The notes below the pieces were generated by a model that saw only the letters and a program-made list of their open reading frames with translations, was not told where the DNA came from and did not search any database. From the NCBI GenBank assembly GCA_910575625.1, contig CAJTFD010000004.1, positions 124,001 to 188,000 on the forward strand: a stretch of 64,000 bases of DNA, written 5' to 3'. The position numbers and the translations under genes are program-made. This DNA is from Clostridia bacterium (lineage in GTDB: Bacteria > Bacillota > Clostridia > Lachnospirales > Lachnospiraceae). This document shows positions 50,414 to 59,732 of this stretch, in pieces (the stretch's first letter is position 1; every line of letters begins with the position of its first letter).

Positions 50414-51343
50414 TTAAGGCTTTTTTTGCAAAAGCGCATCTGCCTGATCAGGGGTGAGCTTCCCTGTCCGGACAAGGAAAGCCAGCTCGCCTGTCTTAGG
50501 CGGGAATCCGTTTTTTTCCATATACATACGCGCGGCCATATCATGGACGGCCTGATCCGCCCGATCCGCATATGGATAGATACCGTTCCCTCCCGTGTGC
50601 ACCCATCCGATCTTTTCCTCCAAGGTATGTACGATCTTTTTTTCACTGACATCGTGATAGGCAAAATAGGAGACGGCTTCGGCCTCCACATCATCCAGGA
50701 ACTCTGTTTTATCAAAGAGAGCCTCCGGGTCTTCCACACCCATCTCTCTGAAGATCTGTCTCTCAAACCCCATCAGGTCATGGGCCGTCTCAAAAGGTTC
50801 GATGTCCTCCGTGGAATCGGCACGCTGCAAGATCCTCCTTTTCGGCCTTCCGTTTAAGATCAGCGGGATCTTATACTGGCCTGCCAGCAGGTAACTGTGA
50901 TGATATATGGAGTGGATGTATGCCAGATAAGGGTCGCACCCGGACCCGCCCATATCGGGTCCAACCGCGGAAAAAGTGATGCTGTCCACATGCAGTTTTT
51001 CCAGGATATCACGGCGGTATCCTTGTCCGCGTTTTTTGGAAGGACTCCGATCAAATGTGAATGCCAGTATGCGCATATGATAGACTTCTTTCAGCTGGCA
51101 GATCATATAGGCGCTGCGCTTGCCGCCGCTGAAAGCGGCCAGGCAGTCGTACCGTGCACCGGATGCCCGAGCTTTTGCCTTTCCGATCTCCATCTTCAGA
51201 AGGAAAGATTTTTCAAGTGCTGTTTTTTGCTCCAGCACATTTCTGTGCTTTTCGTAAAATCCACAATAGCTGCAGATGCCCATGTGATCAAAACGGATCT
51301 TTGTGTAATTACTGTATGCCCCACATTTTCTACAACGCTGCAT
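50414..51343 (-). CDS. PP-loop ATPase, sugar amidotransferase-like
   Basis: 309 residues from ATG 51343 (AAAGGG 8 bases upstream). An N-terminal zinc ribbon (CRKCG, CSYCG) is followed by the PP-loop AAFSGGKRSAYM, where the usual Asp is Arg, and a Cys in GGSGCDPY. It resembles the N-acetyl sugar amidotransferase/adenine nucleotide alpha hydrolase group. It probably activates a substrate as an adenylate. The substrate is unknown. Confidence 0.65.
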   Translation of the reverse strand: MQRCRKCGAYSNYTKIRFDHMGICSYCGFYEKHRNVLEQKTALEKSFLLKMEIGKAKARASGARYDCLAAFSGGKRSAYMICQLKEVYHMRILAFTFDRSPSKKRGQGYRRDILEKLHVDSITFSAVGPDMGGSGCDPYLAYIHSIYHHSYLLAGQYKIPLILNGRPKRRILQRADSTEDIEPFETAHDLMGFERQIFREMGVEDPEALFDKTEFLDDVEAEAVSYFAYHDVSEKKIVHTLEEKIGWVHTGGNGIYPYADRADQAVHDMAARMYMEKNGFPPKTGELAFLVRTGKLTPDQADALLQKKP

Positions 51344-51567
51344 TTTGTTTTCCCTTTCATCCAATATGTTTATGATGACTATAAACGTTAAATGTGATGG
51401 AAATAGGAAATATTACAAAAATATTTCAGATTCATTATATGATCAAAAGATGCAGTCTTTTTTAGATAAAAACCTGCAATTTATAGAAAAACACACAAAA
51501 ATATGATATGATAAGGCCCAGACAAGATCATTTTAAAAACAAACGCAAAAATCCAGGAGGTATCCCT

Positions 51568-52197
51568 ATGCATAAGATACAGATCATGGATCATCCGCTG
51601 ATCCAGCACAAGATCAACTACATCCGCAGGGAGGAGGTGGGTTCGAAAGAATTCCGTGAGATCGTCGGCGAGATCGCATCCCTCATGTGTTATGAGGCTT
51701 CCCGTGACCTGAAATTGCAGGATGTGAGGATCAAGACACCCATCTGCGAGATGACGGGAAAAGAACTGAGCGGGAAGAAACTGGCGGTGGTCCCGATCCT
51801 GCGGGCGGGCTTAGGGATGGTGGATGGGATCCTCAAGATGATACCGGCGGCGAAAGTTGGGCACATCGGTCTGTACCGTGACCCGGAGACATTCGAGCCG
51901 GTTGAATATTACTGCAAGCTCCCGGCAGACTGTGAGGAGAGGGAAGTCTTCGTGGTGGATCCGATGCTGGCCACCGGCGGCTCCAGCGCAGCCGCAATCC
52001 GTATGCTCAAGGACAAGGGCGTAAAAAAGATCCGTTTCCTCTGTATCATCGCCGCCCCGGAGGGCGTGGAGAAGATGAAGAGGGAACACCCGGATGTTGC
52101 GCTGTATATCGGGGCCCTGGACGACCATCTCAACGAGCACAAATACATCGTCCCGGGACTGGGAGACGCCGGGGACCGTATCTTCGGGACGAAGTAA
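51568..52197 (+). CDS. upp: uracil phosphoribosyltransferase
   Basis: 209 residues from ATG 51568 (CAGGAGG upstream). It has the PRPP loop in [16 protein letters not shown] and the uracil-binding end [15 protein letters not shown]. It salvages uracil to UMP in the cytoplasm. Single gene, about 100 bases before the next unit. Confidence 0.96.
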   Translation: MHKIQIMDHPLIQHKINYIRREEVGSKEFREIVGEIASLMCYEASRDLKLQDVRIKTPICEMTGKELSGKKLAVVPILRAGLGMVDGILKMIPAAKVGHIGLYRDPETFEPVEYYCKLPADCEEREVFVVDPMLATGGSSAAAIRMLKDKGVKKIRFLCIIAAPEGVEKMKREHPDVALYIGALDDHLNEHKYIVPGLGDAGDRIFGTK

Positions 52198-52209
52198 ATG
52201 GAAAATCAC

Positions 52210-52238
52210 TTTTAATTTCAGATCCTTTTTGGTATAAT
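52210..52238 (+). promoter_or_regulatory. extended -10 promoter for the asp23 gene
   Basis: TTGGTATAAT gives an extended -10 (TATAAT at 52233-52238) 58 bases before the start at 52297. The -35 (TTTTAA) is weak. Confidence 0.55.
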
Positions 52239-52296
52239 AACAAAAAAGTATCGAGATCATATCGAACTGGTGAACTGATTTTAGGAGGGACAGATC

Positions 52297-52683
52297 ATGG
52301 CAGAAAAAAGAAACACCTATAAAATACATGAGAGCGGAGAAAACGGGGATGTGAAGATCGCGGACAATGTGGTCGCGATCATCGCGGGCCTGGCGGCGAC
52401 GGAGATCAAGGGTGTCGCGTCCATGGCGGGCAACATCACCAACGAGCTGGTGGCGAAGCTGGGGATGAAGAATCTCTCCAAGGGCGTGAAGGTGGACGTA
52501 CAGGAAGGCGTGGTGACCGTGGCGCTGAACCTGAACATCGAGTACGGCTACAACATCTATGAGACCAGCAAGACCGTACAGGAAAAGGTTAAATCCGCCA
52601 TTGAGAACATGACCGGCCTGGATGTGGCGGATGTGAACATCCGTATCGCGGGCGTGGTGATGCAGCCCGAGGAAGGAAGATAG
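52297..52683 (+). CDS. Asp23/Gls24 family protein
   Basis: 128 residues: VVAIIAGLAATEIKGVASMAG and the end TGLDVADVNIRIAGVVM are the family pattern. Such proteins are linked to the cell envelope and stress, often next to nusB as here. TTAGGAGGGAC lies upstream. It probably begins the nusB to spo0A run. Confidence 0.9.
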   Translation: MAEKRNTYKIHESGENGDVKIADNVVAIIAGLAATEIKGVASMAGNITNELVAKLGMKNLSKGVKVDVQEGVVTVALNLNIEYGYNIYETSKTVQEKVKSAIENMTGLDVADVNIRIAGVVMQPEEGR

Positions 52684-52763
52684 TCTTGTAACTGTTTAGT
52701 ACCTTCACGCGGGATCGTGGACTGCTGAGTAGTTATATAGCCTTAAAATAAACAGGAGGGGAC

Positions 52764-53189
52764 ATGGGGAGAAGAGGACTGAGGGAGCATATCTTCAAAC
52801 TTCTTTTTATGAGTGGATTCCACCCGGAGGAGGAGCTGGCAGATCAGGTGGCCATCTATCTGGAGGGAGTGGAGGCGCTGCAGAAAGAGGATGGGGAGTA
52901 TATGCAGAAAAAGTACGCGGGTATCCGGGAGAAGATGCCCGAGATCGACGGACAGCTCAACGAGATCTCGCGGGGATGGAAGACCAGCCGCATGAGCCGG
53001 GTGGACTTGAACATCCTGCGCTTGGCGGCCTATGAGATCCGCTACGATCCGGAGGTGCCGGAGAAGGTGGCGGCCAATGAGGCCGTGGAGATCGCGAAGA
53101 AATACGGCGGGGAGGAGTCGGCTTCCTTTATCAACGGATTGCTGGGGAAAGTCATCCGCTCTGCCCACAACGGGGAAGAGGATCCATGA
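52764..53189 (+). CDS. nusB: transcription antitermination factor NusB
   Basis: 141 residues, all helical; ROLES: binds the boxA RNA of rRNA leaders with NusE. The sequence has RGLREHIFKLLF at the start and VDLNILRLAAYEI, VPEKVAANEAVEIAKKYGGEESASFINGLLG near the end, the NusB signature. It overlaps xseA by 4 bases. Confidence 0.94.
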   Translation: MGRRGLREHIFKLLFMSGFHPEEELADQVAIYLEGVEALQKEDGEYMQKKYAGIREKMPEIDGQLNEISRGWKTSRMSRVDLNILRLAAYEIRYDPEVPEKVAANEAVEIAKKYGGEESASFINGLLGKVIRSAHNGEEDP

Positions 53190-54406
53190 GCAATATCTAT
53201 TCGGTAAAACAGGTAAATGCATATATCAAAAATATGTTTACCCAGGATTTTCTCCTGCGAAACCTGTGTGTCAGCGGGGAGGTGTCCAACTGTAAATACC
53301 ATACGTCCGGGCATATTTATTTTTCCCTGAAAGATGAGAGCGGGGCCATTGCGTGCGTCATGTTTGCCGGGCAGCGCAAGGGTCTGGCTTTTTCCATGAA
53401 GGACGGGGATAAGGTGGTCGTAGAAGGGAGCGTGGATGTCTACCAGAGGGACGGACGGTATCAGCTCTACGCCCGTAAGATCACGCTGGAGGGTGCGGGG
53501 CTCCTCTATGAACGGTTCCTGGCACTGAAAGCAGAGCTGGAGGAGATGGGGATGTTCGATGCGGGATATAAGCAGCCGATCCCCCGCTTCATCCGGACGC
53601 TGGGCGTGGTCACAGCGCCGACAGGCGCGGCCGTGCAGGATATCCGCAACATTGCTCATCGGAGGAATCCATATGTACAGGTCATCCTTTACCCGGCCCT
53701 GGTACAGGGGGATGGGGCGAAGGAGAGCATCGTCAAAGGGATCCAGGCGTTGGAAGCCCTGGGCGTGGACGTGATGATCGTGGGGCGGGGCGGCGGTTCC
53801 ATCGAGGATCTGTGGGCGTTTAACGAGGAGGAGGTGGCGCGGGCTGTATTCAATTGTTCCGTGCCGGTCATATCCGCCGTGGGCCATGAGACCGATACCA
53901 CGATCATCGACTATGTGGCCGACCTGCGCGCACCTACCCCGTCGGCCGCGGCGGAACTGGCCGTGTACGACTACCGGGCCCTGCAGGAGAGCCTGCTGGG
54001 CTATGAGCAGATCCTCCGGGATAAAATGGGAAACCGCCTGGAACTCATGTGGGAGCGGATCAAGCGGTATCAGATGCGCCTGCGTTACTTAAGCCCCCAG
54101 AGCCAGATCCGGGAGAAACGCCAGTATCTGGCGGACACACAGGAGCGGCTGCGGCTGGGTATGCGGCGGCAGACGGAACAGGCCAGGAACAGCCTGGATC
54201 TGTACATTGAGCGGCTCAAGGGCCTGTCGCCCCTGGACAAGCTGAAACAGGGATTTTCATACGGTATGGATAAAGACGGCAGGACACTGGTGAGCATCGC
54301 CCAGGTAAAACGGGGGGACATGGTCACGCTGCAGGTCAGCGACGGGGCGGTGCACGCCCAGGTGGCGGAAGTGGATCTGGTGGACTGGGGTCAGATCAGT
54401 GGATGA
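53186..54406 (+). CDS. xseA: exodeoxyribonuclease VII large subunit
   Basis: 406 residues. The N-terminal OB fold (LRNLCVSGEVSNCKYHTSGHIYFSLKD) precedes the catalytic region with GVVTAPTGAAVQDI, VGRGGGSIEDLWAFN and VGHETDTTIIDYVADLRAPTPSAAAE. A C-terminal coiled coil follows. It degrades single-stranded DNA together with XseB. ATGA overlap with nusB. Confidence 0.95.
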   Translation: MSNIYSVKQVNAYIKNMFTQDFLLRNLCVSGEVSNCKYHTSGHIYFSLKDESGAIACVMFAGQRKGLAFSMKDGDKVVVEGSVDVYQRDGRYQLYARKITLEGAGLLYERFLALKAELEEMGMFDAGYKQPIPRFIRTLGVVTAPTGAAVQDIRNIAHRRNPYVQVILYPALVQGDGAKESIVKGIQALEALGVDVMIVGRGGGSIEDLWAFNEEEVARAVFNCSVPVISAVGHETDTTIIDYVADLRAPTPSAAAELAVYDYRALQESLLGYEQILRDKMGNRLELMWERIKRYQMRLRYLSPQSQIREKRQYLADTQERLRLGMRRQTEQARNSLDLYIERLKGLSPLDKLKQGFSYGMDKDGRTLVSIAQVKRGDMVTLQVSDGAVHAQVAEVDLVDWGQISG

Positions 54407-54417
54407 GGGAGTTTGTT

Positions 54418-54657
54418 ATGATGCAAGAGCCAAAAGAGAGCAAGGAAGAGAGCATAGCGGAGATCACATTAGAAGGAGCGTTTAGGGAGCTGGACAAAGT
54501 GGTGGAGCGTCTGGAGAGCCGGGAGATCACACTGGAGGAGTCTTTTAAAGTCTACCAGTCTGGCATGGAGCTTTTGAGGACATGCAACGAGAAGATCGAC
54601 CGTGTGGAAAAGAAGATGCTGCAGATGGATGAGGATGGAGAACTCAGTGGATTTTGA
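54418..54657 (+). CDS. xseB: exodeoxyribonuclease VII small subunit
   Basis: 79 residues from ATG 54418 (GAGGGAG 5 bases upstream); ATG 54403, overlapping the xseA stop, is also possible. The helical hairpin LEGAFRELDKVVERLESREITLEESFKVYQ is the family signature. It binds the coiled coil of XseA. Confidence 0.92.
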   Translation: MMQEPKESKEESIAEITLEGAFRELDKVVERLESREITLEESFKVYQSGMELLRTCNEKIDRVEKKMLQMDEDGELSGF

Positions 54658-55543
54658 AAGATTACTGGAAGAGAAGATAGAGAAGACGGAAGCGTGTATC
54701 AATAAATATCTGCCCCGCGAGGAAGGGCCTGCAAAAAAACTGGCGCAGGCCATGGGCTATGCCATGCAGGCCGGGGGAAAGAGGCTGCGCCCATTGATCT
54801 TAGGGGAATCCTACGCCCTGTTCGGCGGCAGGGGCCGGATCGCGGAGCCGTTCATGGCGGCGTTGGAGATGATCCACACCCACTCCCTGATCCACGATGA
54901 CCTGCCCGCCCTGGACAACGATGATCAACGCCGGGGCCGGAAAGCCACCCATGTGGTATTCGGGGAGGCCATGGGCATCCTGAGCGGGGATGCGCTGTTG
55001 AATTATGCATATGAAGTTGCTCTGCACAGTTTTGACCTGGCCGAGGGCAGCGGGGAAGTCTCCCGGGTGGTACTGTCCCTGCAGATCCTGGCGGCCAAGA
55101 CCGGGCTGTACGGGATGCTGGGCGGCCAGAGCGTGGATGTGGACTGCGCGGGCCGCGCTGCGGATAAAGAGATGCTGGAAGAGATCTATCTGAAGAAGAC
55201 CGCGGCCTTACTGGAAGCGGCGTTCATGATCGGTGCGGTCCTGGCCGGCGCCACGGCCGCGCAGATACAGGGGATGGAACAGGCAGGCCGGAAATTCGGA
55301 CTGGCCTTCCAGATCCAGGATGATATCCTGGACGTCACCGGCTCAGAGGAGGAACTGGGAAAGCCTCTACATAGCGATGAGAAAAACGGGAAGACGACCT
55401 ATGTGACGATCTATGGCATCGAGGAGGCAAAGACCCAGGCGGAGAAGCTCTCCAGGGAGGCTGTGGAGCTGCTTGAGGGGATGGGGCAGGGAGATGGTTT
55501 CCTGCCGCAGCTGGTCATCTGGCTGCTCACCCGCAAAAAATAA
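54647..55543 (+). CDS. ispA: polyprenyl (farnesyl-type) diphosphate synthase
   Basis: 298 residues from GTG 54647, 6 bases after GGAG and overlapping xseB by 11 bases; ATG 54635 is an alternative. Both Asp-rich motifs are present: DDLPALDND and DDILDVTG. It condenses isopentenyl units to farnesyl (or longer) diphosphate. Its partner dxs follows. Confidence 0.93.
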   Translation: MDFERLLEEKIEKTEACINKYLPREEGPAKKLAQAMGYAMQAGGKRLRPLILGESYALFGGRGRIAEPFMAALEMIHTHSLIHDDLPALDNDDQRRGRKATHVVFGEAMGILSGDALLNYAYEVALHSFDLAEGSGEVSRVVLSLQILAAKTGLYGMLGGQSVDVDCAGRAADKEMLEEIYLKKTAALLEAAFMIGAVLAGATAAQIQGMEQAGRKFGLAFQIQDDILDVTGSEEELGKPLHSDEKNGKTTYVTIYGIEEAKTQAEKLSREAVELLEGMGQGDGFLPQLVIWLLTRKK

Positions 55544-55560
55544 TTTAAGGAAGAGATATC

Positions 55561-57423
55561 GTGATATTAGAAAAGATCCAAAAGCCCAACGATATACAGG
55601 AGATACCTCTGGATGAATTTCCCAGGCTGGCCGGTGAGATCCGTACGTTCCTCATCAACCATATCAGCAGGACGGGAGGCCATCTGGCCTCGAACCTGGG
55701 TGCCGTGGAACTGACCATGGCCCTGCACAACGTGTTCCATCTGCCGGAAGACAAGATCATCTGGGATGTGGGGCATCAGGCATATACACATAAGATCCTT
55801 ACCGGGCGCAAAGAAGAATTTTTAAGATTGCGCCAGATGGGCGGGATCAGCGGATTTCCAAAGCGGTCGGAGAGTCCCTGCGATCCTTTTGACACCGGGC
55901 ACAGCTCCACGTCGATCTCTGCCGGTCTGGGTTACGTGCGGGCGCGGGATCTGCTGAAGCAGTCCTATTATGTGGTATCCGTGATCGGGGACGGGGCCCT
56001 GACCGGGGGGATGGCCTATGAGGCTATGAACAACGCGGCGGAACTGAAGAAGAATTTTATCATCGTCCTCAATGACAACAAGATGTCTATCTCGCCGAAC
56101 GTGGGCGGCATCTCCAGTTATCTGAGCAGCCTGCGCACGGCGGAGTCCTACTGCGGCTTAAAGCTGAGCGTACGGAAAAACCTAAAGAAGATCCCCCGCA
56201 TCGGGGAACCCATGGTGGAGGCGGTCCACAAGACCAAGACCGGCATCAAACAGCTGGTGATCCCCGGCATGCTCTTCGAGAATATGGGCCTGACTTATCT
56301 GGGACCTGTCAATGGGCACAACATGCGGCAGATGATGAAGCTGTTCAATGAGGCGAAGCGGGTGGAAGGCCCGGTCATCGTCCATGTGCTGACGGAGAAG
56401 GGCCGCGGCTATGAACCGGCCATGCGGCATCCGGCAAAATTCCACGGGACCGCACCCTTTGAGATCGCCACAGGCGCGCCAAAGAGCAGGCAGGAAAAAG
56501 CCACGTACACGGATGTTTTTTCCGCGGCATTATGTAAGCTTGGGGGCCAAGATCCCCGGATCGCGGCGGTGACGGCGGCCATGCCAACAGGGACCGGACT
56601 CAACCGTTTTGCCAGCCTGTATCCGCGGCGTTTCTTCGACGTGGGGATCGCGGAACCCCACGCGGTGACTTTCGCGGCCGGACTGGCTCTGGGCGGGCTG
56701 ATCCCTGTGGTGGCGGTCTATTCCTCCTTTTTGCAGAGGGCCTTTGATCAGATCCTCCATGATGTATGTATGCAGGACCTCCACGTAGTCTTTGCCATCG
56801 ATCGGGCGGGGCTGGTGGGCAGTGACGGCGAGACCCATCACGGGTGTTTTGACTTCAGCTATCTATCGCTGATGCCAAATATGACCGTGATGGCGCCCAA
56901 GAATAAATGGGAACTGACGGACATGCTCAGATCCGCTGTGGAACATACAGGCCCGGTGGCGGTGCGCTATCCCAGAGGGGAGGCGGCGGATGACCTGGAA
57001 GAGTACCGGGAGCCGGTGGCGCTGGGCAAGAGCGAGTGGATCTTCCGCGGGAAAGGGCTGGCGTTCTTGGCCATCGGGAGCATGGTGGCTGAAGGGGATA
57101 AAGTGCGCCGGGTCTTGCAGGAGGACGGCTGGGAACCCAGCCTGGTGAATATGCGCTTTGTCAAACCGTTGGACACGGACTGTCTGGATAAACTGGCGGA
57201 GGATCATCAGATCTTTGTCACGCTGGAGGAGAACGTGGCCTCCGGAGGCTTGGGCGAGAAGGTCCGTGCCTATGTGGGTGTCCGTTATCCCCAGATCCAA
57301 GTGGTGTGCATCAGTATACCGGATCAGTTCGTGGGCCATGGCAGTGTGGGGCAGCTGAAGGAAATGCTGCATTTGGATGTGGAGGGGATCGTCTCCACAG
57401 TCAGGGAAAAGGTGAGCAGATGA
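55561..57423 (+). CDS. dxs: 1-deoxy-D-xylulose-5-phosphate synthase
   Basis: 620 residues. Thiamine diphosphate motif GDGALTGGMAYEAMNNA, DTGHSSTSISAGLG, and in the second domain GLVGSDGETHHGCFD and RYPRGEA. It makes the first intermediate of the MEP isoprenoid route from pyruvate and glyceraldehyde phosphate. Start is GTG 55561 after AAGGAAGAG. Confidence 0.95.
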   Translation: MILEKIQKPNDIQEIPLDEFPRLAGEIRTFLINHISRTGGHLASNLGAVELTMALHNVFHLPEDKIIWDVGHQAYTHKILTGRKEEFLRLRQMGGISGFPKRSESPCDPFDTGHSSTSISAGLGYVRARDLLKQSYYVVSVIGDGALTGGMAYEAMNNAAELKKNFIIVLNDNKMSISPNVGGISSYLSSLRTAESYCGLKLSVRKNLKKIPRIGEPMVEAVHKTKTGIKQLVIPGMLFENMGLTYLGPVNGHNMRQMMKLFNEAKRVEGPVIVHVLTEKGRGYEPAMRHPAKFHGTAPFEIATGAPKSRQEKATYTDVFSAALCKLGGQDPRIAAVTAAMPTGTGLNRFASLYPRRFFDVGIAEPHAVTFAAGLALGGLIPVVAVYSSFLQRAFDQILHDVCMQDLHVVFAIDRAGLVGSDGETHHGCFDFSYLSLMPNMTVMAPKNKWELTDMLRSAVEHTGPVAVRYPRGEAADDLEEYREPVALGKSEWIFRGKGLAFLAIGSMVAEGDKVRRVLQEDGWEPSLVNMRFVKPLDTDCLDKLAEDHQIFVTLEENVASGGLGEKVRAYVGVRYPQIQVVCISIPDQFVGHGSVGQLKEMLHLDVEGIVSTVREKVSR

Positions 57424-58247
57424 AAGAGCGGTTGGATGTATTGCTGGTACAGCGGAACCTGGCCCCCTCCCGGGAGAAGGCGAAAGCCGTGATCATGTCC
57501 GGCAATGTCTATGTGGAGGGGCAGAAAGAGGATAAGGCGGGGGCCATGTTCGCGGATACGGCCGCCATCGAAGTAAAAGGGGATCCCCTGCCGTACGTGA
57601 GCCGGGGCGGCCTGAAATTGGAGAAGGCCCTGCGGTGTTTTCCGATCCGGCTGGAGGGGAAGATCTGTATGGATGTGGGCGCGTCCACCGGCGGTTTTAC
57701 CGATTGTATGCTGCAGAACGGGGCGGCGCAGGTCTTTGCCGTGGATGTGGGCCGCGGTCAGCTGGATTGGAAGCTCCGCCAGGATCCCCGGGTGGTCTGT
57801 ATGGAGAAGACGAACATCCGCTATGTGACAAGGGAGCATATTCCGATCCCCATCGGCTTTGCGTCCATCGATGTGTCCTTTATCTCGCTGGAGAAAGTCT
57901 TTGGCCCGGTACAGGCCCTGCTCGCGGAAAATGGGCAGGTGGTCTCTCTGATCAAACCCCAGTTTGAGGCCGGGCGCAGCCAGGTGGGGAAAAAGGGTGT
58001 TGTCCGGGATCCAAAGATCCACCGGGAGGTGATCCGGCGGGTGATCTCTTATGCCGTGGATGCAGGTTTTGTGCCGGGGCATCTGGAGTTTTCGCCGGTG
58101 AAGGGGCCGGAGGGGAACATCGAGTATCTCCTCCATCTGTATACCGGGGCGGATCAACTGGGAGATGCATCGGAGGGGATAGATTTTGACGGGGACGCGG
58201 TGGAGGCTGTGGTGGAGGCCGCGCACCGGGAGCTGGACCGGTCTTGA
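57420..58247 (+). CDS. tlyA: TlyA family 16S/23S rRNA methyltransferase
   Basis: 275 residues from ATG 57420, overlapping the dxs stop (ATGA). An S4 RNA-binding domain (LDVLLVQRNLAPSREKAKAVIMSG) precedes an FtsJ-like methyltransferase core with CMDVGASTGGFTDCML and IKPQFEAGRSQVGKKGVVRD. It would methylate ribosomal RNA ribose; haemolysin names for this family are historical. Confidence 0.92.
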   Translation: MKERLDVLLVQRNLAPSREKAKAVIMSGNVYVEGQKEDKAGAMFADTAAIEVKGDPLPYVSRGGLKLEKALRCFPIRLEGKICMDVGASTGGFTDCMLQNGAAQVFAVDVGRGQLDWKLRQDPRVVCMEKTNIRYVTREHIPIPIGFASIDVSFISLEKVFGPVQALLAENGQVVSLIKPQFEAGRSQVGKKGVVRDPKIHREVIRRVISYAVDAGFVPGHLEFSPVKGPEGNIEYLLHLYTGADQLGDASEGIDFDGDAVEAVVEAAHRELDRS

Positions 58248-58306
58248 ACTGGGTTTGGGCTGGATCTTAAGCCGGATCTGGGCTGGATGTAGATTGGGGC
58301 GGACTT

Positions 58307-59167
58307 ATGGATAAATTTTATATCATAACCAACGGACAGAAAGATACAGGGATGCAGGTGACCAGACAGGTGGCTGCCTATCTGGAGGAGCGCGGCTGTT
58401 ACTGCGGCGTGCAGAAGCTCTCGGGCGGGCGGATGGAAGGACTCTACCGCTATACGGATCCGGGACGGATCCCGGCCGATATCCAGTGCATCATCGTCCT
58501 GGGCGGGGACGGGACGCTTTTGCAGGCGGCCCGGGATGTGGTGCACACGGGGATCCCGCTGTTCGGGATCAATATGGGGACGCTGGGGTATCTGGCCGAG
58601 GTGGACCGGCAGGGGATACAGCCGGCCCTGGACAAACTTTTACAGGATGACTATGAAGTGGAGGAGCGCATGATGCTTGAGGGGACGGTCTGCCACGAGG
58701 GCCGGGTGATCGGCCGGGGCATCGCTCTCAATGATATTGTGATCGGCCGGGAGGGGCCGCTGCATGTGATCTGTCTGCGCAATTATGTCAATGGCGAGTA
58801 TCTGAACATGTACAATGCCGATGGCATGATCCTGGCCACCCCCACGGGATCCACCGGTTACAGTCTCTCTGCGGGCGGACCGATCGTTGCGCCGGAGGCG
58901 TGTATGACGGTGATCACGCCTCTGGCTCCCCATACGTTAAATTCCAGGAGCATCATACTGCCGGCCCGGGATGTGATCACGGTGGAGATCGGGGAGAGCC
59001 GTCGGGAGGAGCGGGAGACTGCGCTGGCGACTTTCGACGGGGATACACAGATATCTATGGTCACCGGCGACAGGATCGTGGTCGGGAAAGCCCAGGTGAG
59101 CACCCGGATCATCAAGCTGAGCAATCTCAGTTTCGTGGAAGTGGTGCGGCGGAAGATGAACGCGTAA
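58307..59167 (+). CDS. nadK: NAD kinase
   Basis: 286 residues. GGDGT (66-70), NMGTLGYLAEV, and the TPTGSTGYSLSAGGPIVAP loop are the family motifs. It phosphorylates NAD to NADP. The spacer before it (58248-58306) holds two copies of GGGCTGGAT; the ribosome site GGGGCGG is weak. Confidence 0.95.
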   Translation: MDKFYIITNGQKDTGMQVTRQVAAYLEERGCYCGVQKLSGGRMEGLYRYTDPGRIPADIQCIIVLGGDGTLLQAARDVVHTGIPLFGINMGTLGYLAEVDRQGIQPALDKLLQDDYEVEERMMLEGTVCHEGRVIGRGIALNDIVIGREGPLHVICLRNYVNGEYLNMYNADGMILATPTGSTGYSLSAGGPIVAPEACMTVITPLAPHTLNSRSIILPARDVITVEIGESRREERETALATFDGDTQISMVTGDRIVVGKAQVSTRIIKLSNLSFVEVVRRKMNA

Positions 59168-59234
59168 CATGATGGGATAAAAGAGAGGCTGTACGTTGTA
59201 TGAAATGCCACAGATCTATAGATAGGGATGGAAG

Positions 59235-59702
59235 ATGAAACTTAGGAGGCACAGGAAGATCCTCGATCTGATCAGCGAGTCTGAGATCGAGACACAGGAG
59301 GAATTGGCCCTCAAGCTCCACGAGGCCGGATTTGCGGCCACACAGGCCACTGTGTCCAGGGATATCCGGGAATTGAACTTGAGGAAAGAAGTGAACGGCC
59401 GGGGAAGGTCGGTCTACGTGCCGGCACGGGAGCCGTCCGAGGAGTCGTCCCGGAGCGCGGCCGGCCGGTATGCAAGGGTTTTACAGGATGCCTTTGTGTC
59501 CATGGATGTGGCCCAGAATATCCTGGTGATACGGACGGACTCCGGCATGGCCATGGCTGCTGCGGCTGTCTTAGATGAGCTGAAATGGGAAGAGATGCTG
59601 GGCTGCATAGCCGGGGACGATACGATCATCTGCGTGGTCAGGAGCGAGGAGCACAGCCGGATCGTGATGGACCGGCTGCGCGCACTCCTGGATGGCGTCT
59701 GA
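59235..59702 (+). CDS. argR: arginine repressor ArgR
   Basis: 155 residues. A winged helix (RKILDLISESEIETQEELALKLHEAGF, then ATQATVSRDIRELNLRK) is joined to the arginine-binding C-terminal domain (TDSGMAMAAAAVLDEL, CIAGDDTIICVVRS). It controls arginine genes; the ahrC-recN order is usual in Firmicutes. GGGATGGAAG is upstream. Confidence 0.94.
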   Translation: MKLRRHRKILDLISESEIETQEELALKLHEAGFAATQATVSRDIRELNLRKEVNGRGRSVYVPAREPSEESSRSAAGRYARVLQDAFVSMDVAQNILVIRTDSGMAMAAAAVLDELKWEEMLGCIAGDDTIICVVRSEEHSRIVMDRLRALLDGV

Positions 59703-59732
59703 GTGTTGGAAAAAGGGAGGGGCGGATACAGG

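Noticed and set aside
58248..58306. GGGCTGGAT repeats before nadK
   Set aside because: Two short copies in a 59-base spacer are probably chance; no dyad or known site.
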